A stretch of 64,000 nucleotides of DNA from Numida meleagris. Its lineage: Eukaryota > Chordata > Aves > Galliformes > Numididae. Location of the stretch: contig NC_034422.1 in assembly GCF_002078875.1 (NCBI RefSeq), positions 2,600,923-2,664,922 on the forward strand, written 5' to 3'. Below, piece by piece: positions 1 through 10,235 of this stretch; the first letter of the stretch is position 1, and every line of letters begins with the position of its first letter. A program made the translations under genes and the position numbers. The notes under the pieces are model-generated. The model searched no databases and was not told where the DNA came from. It saw only the letters and a program-made list of their open reading frames with translations.

Positions 1-167
1 TCGTTCGCTACAGCTCTGATGGTGTCCTGCAGCTGGGGCCGCTGGGCTCCACGGCCTTCCTGCCTGACTCCAAATGCCTCATTGACGATGGGAAGGGCAG
101 GACGCCGACTCTGAAGAAGTGTGAAGATGTCCTGAGACCAGCACAGAGGTTCTGGGATTTTACACAG
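1..167 (+). CDS. GALNT18: GALNT18 penultimate coding exon (5' cut by window)
   Basis: This is part of a polypeptide N-acetylgalactosaminyltransferase, a type II membrane protein of the secretory pathway that belongs to the mucin-type O-glycosylation family. The open frame starts with the complete codon at position 3 and runs 55 codons to a CAG|GTGCGG donor at 167/168, phase 0. Visible residues include VRYSSDGVLQLGPLGS, then KCLIDD and KKCEDV, and QRFWDF near the end. These correspond to the cysteine/CLD-like and QxW-like parts of a ricin-type lectin repeat, here the beta repeat of the C-terminal beta-trefoil. Identification as GALNT18 (Y subfamily with GALNT8, 9 and 17) is from recalled sequence similarity. 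From the literature as I recall it, GALNT18 has weak or no transferase activity of its own and modulates other family members in the ER. The catalytic domain lies upstream of this window. GALNT9 or GALNT17 are the alternatives. Confidence 0.88.
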
Positions 168-1148
168 GTGCGGAACAGCTCAGAGAGCCACGCAGAGAGG
201 AACTGGAGAGAAATAGTGACCTGGAGGATATTTAATGAAGATCAAGAAGGTCTTTAGAGGACTACTCTAGGAATCCTCCCTGATGCTTTCTAGGATTTCC
301 CCCATGTAAACTTCTTCTGGAAAATCTCTGATTGTTTTCTAAGAATCCTCCACTTTATGCCTTCCAGAAATAGTCTGATCTGCTTTCCAGGCATGTCTCA
401 CACCATGCGCTTTCCAGAAATGTTCTTGTATTATTTTGAGGCGTTTTGGGGTCTGCTTGCCAGGAATATCCACTTATCCTTTTTATTAATCTTCCCCTCT
501 GCTCTTTCAGGGACACAAACCCACCCACCCTTTATGATCTATGGGAATTCCTCCTTTTGCTTTTGAAGAATTTTCGGATGCACTTTATAGGATTCCCTCA
601 CCCCTGCACCTCCATGCATTCTAGCAAATTTCATTTGAGCTTTGGAGGAGCCCCCCTTGTGCTTTTCTGGAATGCTATAGATATCACCAGTAACTTTCAA
701 TAACAGGTTTATAATTTTTTTATTGTCCAGGAATTCTTCGTTCTAGAACTTTCTAGAACTTTTTCTATAATCTTTCTGGGACTTTTTAGATCTAGAGATC
801 TCAATTAATTTCTAACACTTTTGAAGGAATTCTGGGATTTCTGCCTCTTGGGGTCCACAGAGGTTCTCTTGTACTTTTTAGAGATTTTCTAGCAATTTCT
901 TCAGAATTTTCTAGGAATTCCTAAATCTAGAGTTCTCACGGATTTTTTTTTTAGCACTCTGTGTGAATTATGTCCTTCTTCTTAGGAATTTCTAGCACTT
1001 TTTGGGGATTTGTATCTCTTGAACTATAGAGAACTTTCCAGGCATTTCACAGTGCTTTCTGGGAATTTACAGATCTAGCACTTTTTTTCTCCAAGTCTTT
1101 CTGACATTTTTTTGCTCCTTCTTCTAACCCTACTTTTCTTTCTTTCAG
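168..1148 (+). other. GALNT18: Last intron of GALNT18
   Basis: The intron is 981 bases long, with a GT donor at 168-169 and a strong pyrimidine-rich acceptor ending CTTTCTTTCAG at 1148. Both flanking exons are in phase 0, so the reading frame is kept. Most of the intron is a decayed tandem repeat, annotated separately. Short open frames inside it (for example 357-566) are in repeat sequence and are not likely to be coding. Confidence 0.9.
262..1115 (+). repeat. Degenerate minisatellite-like repeat filling the intron
   Basis: A core of the form CTTTCTAGGAATTCCTC recurs with substitutions and small indels through most of the intron. Clear copies start near 264, 286, 310, 334, 358, 382 and 409, so the spacing is roughly 22-27 bases in the left half. 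It becomes less regular to the right, with copies near 456, 537, 572, 728, 875, 905, 985 and 1058. A fresher local duplication, TTCTAGAACT repeated, lies near 742-762. The array is pyrimidine-rich on the coding strand and ends just before the acceptor. Copies have drifted too far for a fixed consensus by eye, so the boundaries are approximate. Confidence 0.65.
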
Positions 1149-1295
1149 AATGGTCCAATCATCAGCAGAGACACTGGCCGTTGTCTAGAAGTGGAAATGT
1201 CAAAGGATGCAAATTTTGGGCTCAGATTAGTTGTACAAAGGTGCTCGGGGCAAAAATGGATGATTAGAAACTGGATAAAACACGGCCGACATTGA
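1149..1295 (+). CDS. GALNT18: GALNT18 terminal coding exon
   Basis: This is the last coding exon, with 48 codons followed by TGA at 1293-1295. It begins NGPIISRDTGRCLEVEMSK and continues through LRLVVQRCSGQKW to the end WIKHGRH. The CLEV and QKW motifs are the paired CLD-like and QxW-like signatures of the gamma repeat of the ricin-type lectin domain, and cysteines 12 and 32 of the exon are placed to form that repeat's disulfide. The human GALNT18 C-terminus, as I recall it, ends almost identically (KHARH), which is the main reason for choosing this paralogue. There is no frameshift or premature stop. The exon follows the intron in phase 0 and is the last gene I can identify in the window. 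Confidence 0.92.
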   Translation, partial: NGPIISRDTGRCLEVEMSKDANFGLRLVVQRCSGQKWMIRNWIKHGRH

Positions 1296-2935
1296 TCGCT
1301 GGGGCTGAGAGGCTGCTTCTCCTGCCGTTGTCCATTGCTCAGTGTGCCATATCTTACAAGGCATTTGTCTTAAAGCAAAATAGTTTGAACAGGACTTGAT
1401 CTAAAGAGTCCTCCATAGTTGGGCATTCAATGGAGGGAAAAAAAGAAAAAAAAAAGTAAATACATACACGCTCTATTTGACTATTTCTTGCTACAGTAGA
1501 TGACCTGGGAAGCTTAAGAAGAGTTTTCTGTTTATTTGGAAATCTTGGGAAGATCAGAAAGCACAGAAAAGTGTGTTCCTAAGCTCTCCTAGGAGAAATA
1601 ACAGACATGTTTCTATGAGTTCAAAGGAGAGATCCCAATACTGCCTCATAAAGAGAGTTCTCCGTTGGGTAGCTTTTTAGCTTTAAGTTATTGACTGGTG
1701 CACAAATCCTATGGTGAATAATCATGTGCCTTTTTTATTGTACTTCGTATACAAGAGGACTGGAAAAATCCTACCTTTTCAGCATGTCTGGCTCATTGTA
1801 CTAAAACGAAGACCTGTAAATAACACTGGAAAACATAATACAATATATGATAAATTTCAAGGTTGATTGTTTAGGAGTCTCTATCTCTAGAAAGAGACTG
1901 CTCTGCATATGTTTACAGGTGGTTCTCAACCTTCAAGCTGCTCAAAGGCAGCATTTTAGAGACCTCTTCTATAGATGCAGATAAACGTTGAATAGGTAAA
2001 ATAACCACATGTTCCATTGTATTGCCACATTTTACATTTCTTGACTGTAAAAGCGTCACAATATAGCACTTGCATATTTAACTCTTTTGAGGCAGTAAAT
2101 GTCCTAGTAGGTGAGTGGATTTCAAGAGGCCTCTGTTGGCCTTCAAGCCCCAAGTACAAGTTCAGGGCTCCCATCCTGCAGGGCTGTGCCTGCAGGTGCA
2201 CTTGGTGTTGTTCCAGCGACCGCCTGGAGCCGGAGGCAGGGAGCGCTGGCTGACCTTTACTTCTGCAAATAAGGTGACTTTGTTGCCATCTGTGGAATTT
2301 AGCAATTGGAGCCTTCCATTTTGTTGCCCATCTTGTGAAAATGTCAAATGTGAGCAAACATGCTTTGTGAGCACTGTCTAGACAAATTTCCTGAACAAAC
2401 CAACAAAGGCTTTTCAGCATTTGAAAACAGTAGCCTAGTGCTAAGAGAAGAAGTTGGAGCAGGAGAGAACTAGGCAGCATACATAAGAAATGTTACTCTG
2501 AAATATAGATATTTTACTGTAGTTGACCTGGTGACAGCATATTTGTGAACCTGAATTTAATAATGTATCCAGTGGCTCCTGTAGTGTCTGTGCACAGGCA
2601 GCCAGAAACAATGGCAGAGCCTTATCCAGGAGGCTATCAGAGCTGATGACCACTGCCAAGGTCATCAGGCTTTGGGTGCGGGTCCACGGCAGATGGCTTC
2701 ACTGCAGTAAATTCAGTCATACTGAATGAGAGACAGAGACAGTATCTTAACTTTGTTGTTTAATATTTTATAGTACTTTTAAAAAAGGTTTTGTTTTGTT
2801 TTACTGAGCTAGGAAAATAGGTAATTGCAGACACTGCAGTACCATAAATCTTGGTGATCTGTTTCTTGAAGAGCTTTTGCCGTTCCTATTTCAAGGCATG
2901 CTGAACAAAATAAAATGGAAACAAAGTTAATTTTT
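1296..2935 (+). other. GALNT18: Probable 3' UTR of GALNT18
   Basis: The sequence after the stop codon is A+T-leaning and non-coding in the gene's frame. No canonical AATAAA or ATTAAA occurs before 2909, although weaker variants do (AGTAAA near 1456, AATACA near 1840, AGTAAA near 2706), so shorter isoforms are possible. An A-rich stretch at 1438-1455 could be a false oligo-dT priming site in cDNA libraries. The antisense open frame of 174 codons at 1956-2480 has no recognisable content. The 3' limit is inferred only from the first canonical poly(A) signal. Confidence 0.5.
2909..2914 (+). terminator. GALNT18: Candidate poly(A) signal AATAAA, GALNT18
   Basis: This is the first canonical AATAAA downstream of the stop codon. 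About 30 bases later comes GGTGTGTAAT, a GT-rich element of the kind expected just past a cleavage site. Placement is inferred from motif and order only. Confidence 0.5.
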
Positions 2936-2951
2936 CAAGGGCATGGTGTGT

Positions 2952-2957
2952 AATAAA
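2952..2957 (+). terminator. GALNT18: Second candidate poly(A) signal AATAAA
   Basis: A second AATAAA lies 43 bases after the first and is followed by A+T-rich sequence. It could serve as an alternative or back-up signal. An ATTAAA also occurs near 3291. Confidence 0.35.
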
Positions 2958-2980
2958 ATATTTACTTTTAACATGCAAAT

Positions 2981-5900
2981 TCCATCAGTTGTTGTCAACT
3001 CTTGGTTGGCATCCAGAGAGCACATCACTATATTTTGCCCCAATTTTATTTTTGCAGTTGTGTGTACAGTATGTAATACAAAGTCTGGATTTTTTTTGGA
3101 GGGTGGCTAATAGCTAATCTTTATTTATGTCACATGCACCAGGTTATGCATGAATATATACAAAAGAATAATTGTGGGTGAGATTCTAATGTAAAAATGG
3201 TTAAAATTCTGTGTTTATGGTTCCTTGACCTCTAGAACAGTGTAATAAGACCTGCAGGGAGAGGTAACATCTTGAATTAATCAGGCATTACATTAAAAAA
3301 TATCATGGATGGGCTCGGTACTCAATCCTTCCTGCAGGTCTGAAACAGAGGTAGGAAGCTTCAGGCTAAATATAGATTGGGAACGGTTGCCCTGCGTTTA
3401 ACCTCATTACGTTAACCTACTAGACAATTTAAAAGAACAGTTATCTACAAGGCAGGTGTTGAATTCTTTGTATGGGAATTCTATTCGTACGTGACTTTTC
3501 ATCTTCTCTCAGATACAATTTAAAAGAGGGAAATTGTATGAAACTTTTATTCCTTCTTTTGTTTATTCTAACAGAGTTTTATGGCATGGCTGAGGGAGGC
3601 AGGAAGACAGAAGGGAAAGTTACTTTTACCTGGTGAGTTCTGGGGGGAGTAAAGTCACAAGTCGTTCACACCTTTTGTAGTCTTTTCAGTTAAATACAGC
3701 TAACTATGAAGGTGGCTCAAAGGTGAAAATAGTTACATGTCAGTGTCACAGCCGAATGCCTCACTAGTATGAGTATAAAGTTACTGCACCCAACAGAAGC
3801 TAATATGCCACGTGTTTTTTCCTGTCTTAATTCATCAGTCTAGCCTTGATCCTTGGTTAGCAATGGAGCAGCAAGCTTTTCAACCCTTTGTAAATGAGAA
3901 AGGAGAAATACCAAATCTACTGTCCTAAAAAAAAATGTTGCATTTGCTGTTTAGAAGCTTTGAAGCTGAGACCAGATAGATGTGCTTTTACTGTCAAAGA
4001 TTTTGAGCAAAACTTACCACCTTTCATTACCACACCACCATAATGGACATGAATTGGCTGTCCTGGGAATTACATGGCTGCACATTTTCAGTACTCAGTG
4101 CAAAGCACTTGAATGTGCCCACGTGGTCTCACCAAGGGTCAGTCCTGGTAAGCTTTAAGCGCAGAAGTCACGCATAGCAGAAAGCCTGCAACAACCACTT
4201 CAGTATGAGAAAGAAGGCACATTTCTGTGATAGTTAAATGGCTCTGAGATTTACGGAATAACATAAAGGCATTCAAATAACTTAAAGGTGAGGTTGGTTT
4301 TCTCTGTGATTGTCAGGGTGGTTTTTTTTAAGACTTAATGAAACAATTTCTTATATTTAAGAAATACGTCTGTTGTGTTCTTTTTACTTTGGTCTTTATC
4401 TGTCTGAACCACTGCTTTGACTGTGGTATTAACATGGTAAATCTGCATGTGAGAGAGTCTTAAATATTCTCTCATAAAAGGAATAATAATAATAAAAAAG
4501 GCTTGAGTATTATCTGTTTTAACCAAAGTCTATGGGTCTGTTGTCAGTAATTCACCCGTAGTGTAATCCAAAGTCCTGCTTCATGTTGTTTCAAATTTTC
4601 AGTCATGTTTCCTGCAGTGCAGATAATCTCAAAAGTGTTTAATGCCTTGTAGAGGAAATTCAGATGAGAATAGAGTTTTCAATGTCTTTTTTGTTTAAGA
4701 GATTTTGGAGTTAAATACTAGGTCCTGGGAAAGAGGAATAGAAGGCAAGAAGGAACATCAGGTCTGGTACACTCATATCATAGGCAAGCATGCCAAATGA
4801 TACTTCTGTAAGCATGTCAAGATCTCTTAAAAACGAGCTCAAGTCCTGCATGGAAAAAAAACCATACAGAACTCTCTCCTTTGAGAGCTATAAACTGTCT
4901 TCCAAGCTGAATTTATTCTTGGCTTGAATAAAGCCATTTGTTCCTTAGCCAGACTTGTTCACTAGCTTTATCGGCTTAGTGGTTCTTGAGGCATGCTCAC
5001 CTCCAGTGGAAGGAGCTAAGGGAAGGAAGAATTTTTTTAAGAAGGTGTTACTGAAGGACTTGATTGATTGCACTGGAATTACATAAATGGTGTACTCCTC
5101 CATGAGGCATGAGAACTCTTCAGGACTGTCCCACATCCCAAAAGCTAAGAACAGGTTCCACAGACAAAAATGCGAAGACTAAGGCAGTTCTTCATGTATA
5201 CTCTGGAAGTGTTGAACTATCTATCTCAGCTTAATGAATGACTTGGAGCTTGGCATGTCTGAACATCGAGCCCTCCTAGTCCTCTGGAAACTGTTTGGAT
5301 CTCTTTTTATCAGCCTGCTTCTTTATAAAAACTGTTCTAGCAGATGAAAACCTCATGTGCTGTGTGACAAGGGGCGTCATCTATCTGACATAGGACAGCT
5401 GAAATTTTAAATGCTTAGGCCATATGTAATAAGAATGAATAAAATAGCACCAGTCCTAATCTGTTCTTCAGATCAATTACACCTTCCTTCAGTATCCAGC
5501 ATTCAGTTGAATCGATTCATTAGCAGCCATAACAAAGCATATTACAGCCTGTTTGGGGACAAAATGAGTTCCACTGTAAGAAATTCAACAAAAGTTGCAG
5601 TTCAGGGAGAGTATGGCATATTACTATTCAGGCAGGACACAAAAACCTTTGGGTTCTTTTGTGGTTTTGTTTGCTTCTTTGTTTTTTGTTTGTTTGTTTG
5701 TTAGGTGAAAGCCTTTGTGAGGAAGAACAACTGTCAGAATTCCCTCAGTTGAAAATGGTTCTAACAAACGAGTTCTATTTTTGACCGCTGCTATTTTGAC
5801 TAACAGCTACTTAGCACTAACACAGACAGTCCTGAGGTCATGCTACAGACAAAAGATGGTATTGCAAATTGGAGGAACTAGCTAACAACATGGATAGAAA

Positions 5901-8900
5901 CCATGGGAGGATCACGTCTTCACACATCTCTAAATATGAATGTCACAAAAACAAACCTAATGTTACCTTCGCTCAGGAAGGAACCACAAACTTTATACAG
6001 TTTTGAATTCCTTCACTAAGAATACCAATTTAAGAGACCAGAGTAGCGTATACCTCTAGATCTTATTTTGCAGACAACATTTATTTATTTTTTTGGTGAC
6101 ATTAGTGGACTTAAGGTGACAGCTGTAATCATTGGATACATGGAAAAATCAATTAATTGGCCATAATCTACTGAAGCATGCACATCATGCATTACCTGTG
6201 CTGTAACATGGATATTCATCAACCCCTAATGCACTGACTGTTTCCTCCTAGAGATGGAGTCTGCTTACTTAGTGAAATAAGGGAACTCAAGGAGTCAGTA
6301 CTGCAAGGACACAGCTAATAGTTCTCAGTGAATCTGGCACAAAGCACAGCAATATTTACATCTCTACACAAATGTAATAAATTACCTTCAGGTTCTCTCT
6401 TAACAATCTCCCTGTTTTACTCTGGTAACTGCTGAAACTATCTTGTCCTTTAGAATATCTGGAATACGCCATGTGAAGATTTTAGCTGTCTCTACAATGC
6501 ACCAGCCATGGATGGCCTCACATAAAAGATTTACAATGAACCTCTCTAATACATTGTAACTGATATTAGAATGGTTTCACAAAATATATTGACTTATTTA
6601 AAAACATTACTAATATGTAACTATTGTCCTCATGGATTGCCCTAAATAAAAACAATGTTTTCTTTGCCCAAAAATATTTACTTAGAAACATCTCAGTGAA
6701 GGAATGCATGCCAGCCTGATTTCAAAGAACAGAATTTCTGAATGAAGATTGTGCTTCAGAGACTTGTAGAAGCACTTATTACATTTCATAGGGCTGCAAT
6801 TTTCTATTGGCCATCAAAAAGTATTGGCCAGTTTTAAACTCATTGTAAAAAGTTAAAAAAATAATGCACCAACCAGAAGGCAAGTTGTGACTGCAAATAA
6901 TTTTTCATTATGTGGCACATCATCAAATCAATTTGTATTTACACGCAAAAAGTCAATAAATTACTATGCATTTTACTGCTGACAAGAGCATTTTTTATTA
7001 GTGTACATCTAGACACCTTGTTTTGAAATTCAAGGTTGTCACACAAAATGAAACTAGGAAAGCAAATAATATACATACATTTTAAAGTGTAAATTGTATG
7101 TAATGTGTTCTGAAAGGTTGTCAGCCCATTTTTGAGATGAGCACAGCACCCTGTGCAGCAGATGGCAAACTCTGAAAGGAGTCGAGCTCTATGCATGTCA
7201 GAGAAGATGCATCACCATGCTCTCATCAGAGACATGGCCCCTGAAAGTGCACATCCAAAAGCAGACTGATAACGTTACAGACTGGGTGCACTGTAGCTGC
7301 TAGATCTCGGGGACGGTTTGTCATGCAATCGCGGTACAAAGACATACTTGTGTACATTATACTTGCAGGTACTGATCCACACAGCAATACAAGCTGTGTT
7401 CATGTACAGTCCCTTGGGACCAGTAAGTGCTCCGCAAGAAGCATTCAAACACAAAAAATATCTCCATTAAAAAATCCTGGTCTCCCAGTGAGCATTCCTG
7501 AAATCACTGAACCATGGGGAAAAATCAGCTACCGAATCACGGAGAGGAAGCTTGTGATGAAAGTGATCTCTTGCAACGAATTTTGTGTTGGAGCTATGTT
7601 TTGAAAATTCAAATCTGTACAAGCACATCAATCTGTCATTGATGCATTATTGTTCTGAAGAACATTCCTACAACCAAAGAAATGGAAGGATTCATAGTTC
7701 CCAAATTGCCTACGTTGGTACAGGACAGAAGGACAGATCTCACACCCCATGGTTTGACCTGTATCAGTACAAAGGCCAAACTTACTGGTGATATAAAATG
7801 TTGTTGCTCTACTGCAGTAAATGGAAGTTCTGGGAACTACAGTAATTTATAGGTCTGGTCTGTTGCGATTGATAATAATGTTATTGACTTGATTCTTTTC
7901 TGCTTCCGAAGTCACTTTCATCTTCCCAAAGGCAACAGAAATGGAATACGAGGTGCTAGTGCATGCCCTCATACTTCTACCAGCAGCTTATGCAGTCCAG
8001 CACATCATCTCTGAAAACAGCCAATAGCTGATATTTAGAAGAATGAAAATGCAGACTTATACAATGATCACGTATATCCCTCTGATTTCAGAAGGCAGAC
8101 AATTCCCAAGCCAGAGCTATACACTCCAACCTTGCCTTTATGTAGCTAATCCACGTATACCTCTAGATATCAAAACATCCTGTTGTAAAAAATAGCACAA
8201 TTGCTGTGTGTGAGTCACTGTCTCTACTTTTAAATCTACTTGTCGATTCATTCCAGAGGATGCCCTGTAGTTCTCTTACAGTTAAAAACTGTGAATAATT
8301 GCTGCCAACTCTTCTTCTCACCTCTTCTTAGTTTGACCCCTGTCATCCCTTCTTAAACATATTTCAGAACTGAGTGTCACACTGATTTTGTATTACTAAC
8401 AAACAACTTCAGAAAAGTGCAAGCACATGCTCTGTGTCATATATTGGATTGGGTGATAGCACAGTGAGAACAGATCGGGTTCCTGAGCTGTTCAGCTGTA
8501 TAAAACATACATTACTGTTTTTAACATTGATTTTGGAGCTCAGCTAGACTGCTTCTGCTCTCCTAGCATGTATGCACAAAGTTTGCTATTTGTGAAAAAG
8601 GAGCACAGAGCATCTGTGAAAGCATCTAACACCTTTCATTCTTCTAGAGGCAGGAGAAAGACTTCCATACCTGGTCCCAAGGCCCACCCATGGTTTATGG
8701 TTGTGTCACCAGGCTGGTGACTGGCTTCCATGTCCCCCACTGTCATACACGTCTCCTTTCAATTGAACTAACTTGGTGAGACCTGAGTGCAACAGGCTTT
8801 CTCCTTCCTGGTTTCTAAGAGGATGGTGACTGCACAAGTCAAAGAGCAGCTGTTAAGTGCTTCCCTGCTTTATCCAGAGGAAGTGAGGTTGGCTGTAATC

Positions 8901-9899
8901 TTCAGGTGGACAACAACAAAATCAGCCTCTGACAGAATGTACTAGCTCAGCCTTGACCAACCTGTCTCCTACATCAGTCTTTTTTGTGGTGGAGCATTTC
9001 TTCATAAATCCACACTGAGGTCTGTGTATGCAAACGCTGCTCTGTTGCTAGCTAAGGTATTCTGTGGACTTAATGTACTATTATAATCTAATCCAGCATT
9101 TCTTGGAAGAAGAAATGTTGTCTTTAAAAGGTACCATATGTTTATTAGAAAGAGTGTTCTGTGAATAGTAGCCATCAAAATTAGGATCATGAAAATATTT
9201 TGTCAGCAGTTCTGCATCTGACAACGTTTTACCACAGAAGTTATCTGAAGTCTCAGATTATTCACTGTGAAAGTAGCCACTCCTCTATCTTTTTTTAATC
9301 AATAATTTGTTGTAAATCAAGCATGAATCATGTATATGTGCCTGTAACTGAGCACTAAGTAGCAGAGAGAACGGTTTTTCAGCTTACGTGTTGCTTGGCA
9401 AGTTTTTTTGTTTTGTCTATCTGTTGATCAAATAATACAACTGATCACCTGTATCAGGCAGACTTTGCACCCTGACTGGTCAGCTGGGACTTAAAGAAGA
9501 CAAGAAGGACTGAAGTGATTTCCTCTCCATAATGGTAAGGAAGAAATGAACAAATACATTTTTATGCTAGAACATAAGAAACGTTCATAACCTCTGAAAA
9601 AAATCCAAAAAAAATCTTATCTCAGTGTCAGCAAACAAAACTCAGCCCTATTCATGAAAATTTAGAGCAACTTTTTCACAGACCACGTTCTCTCCTTACT
9701 ATAAGCTTGCCATCATTGTTTAACCAGTCTCTAGCTTTCCCTTTACACTGTTCTCACCTTTTTCTATCATCTTATTTCTTTAATGTAATTGTATAAGTTG
9801 TTGGTTTTTTTCAGGTGTAAATAATACAGATGACCTGCACTGGTGAAAAGGGCCCTCTGATTAACAGAAATAATTCTGATATGTGAGACTTTATTTTAG
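2981..9899. other. Intergenic, gene-poor
   Basis: No recognisable gene lies here. The sequence is A+T-leaning and CpG-poor. Open frames are short and lack family features. A TTTG run lies at 5681-5702. The stretch 9480-9540 ends in ATAATG followed by GTAAGG, a good splice-donor sequence, which is of possible interest only because an exon-like block begins at 9900. Confidence 0.6.
5681..5702 (+). repeat. (TTTG)n simple repeat
   Basis: A run of G followed by T blocks resolves into about four TTTG units, inside a wider T/G-rich stretch starting near 5653. It may be the A-rich tail of a decayed insertion on the minus strand, but no insertion body is recognisable. Confidence 0.7.
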
Positions 9900-10235
9900 A
9901 AAAGCCAAACAGAACTGCCTGATGGCCCTTACTATGCTGCCAAAGGAGGCTGCAGCTATGGGACTCCTCAGCTGGGGACAATTGGCAGAAAGTTCTTGAG
10001 GAAAATTTTTACTTTAGTGTTGTCACTGGGAGTTATGGAAGTAGGAGGATAAGGGAAGGACAATGCGCCCTGGGATTTCCTCGAATTGGAGGAGTGGGTG
10101 TTAAACATAAGACTGAGCTGAACTGTCCAACCTGGAAAGTGAGACTCAATACACAGCAGTTCAATAAGTGAGCAGGACCTGGGTTCTTCATATGAATAAC
10201 TGAGCTTTAATAAAGAGACTTCAGTCAGGATTCAG
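9900..10235 (+). pseudogene. Exon-like block: acceptor, protein-like frames, AATAAA
   Basis: A pyrimidine-rich acceptor TTATTTTAG ends at 9899. From 9900 one frame reads KSQTELPDGPYYAAKGGCSY and stays open for 50 codons to TAA at 10050. The frame two bases later, open from 9923, reads FYFSVVTGSYGSRRIREG and on to LNTQQFNK before TGA at 10169-10171. The two frames overlap in the middle and both have a mixed, protein-like composition, which would suit one ancestral coding segment broken by a single-base shift near 9995-10010. AATAAA follows at 10209-10214, 38 bases after the stop, so the order resembles a last exon. I do not recognise the family. Alternatives are a non-coding RNA's terminal exon, a decayed pseudogene, or chance. 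No upstream coding exon was found. Confidence 0.3.

Noticed and set aside
1956..2480. 174-codon minus-strand open frame, the longest in the window
   Set aside because: It lies antisense to the probable GALNT18 3' UTR, has no recognisable motif, and plus-strand frames overlap it. Its length is possible by chance in 64 kb.
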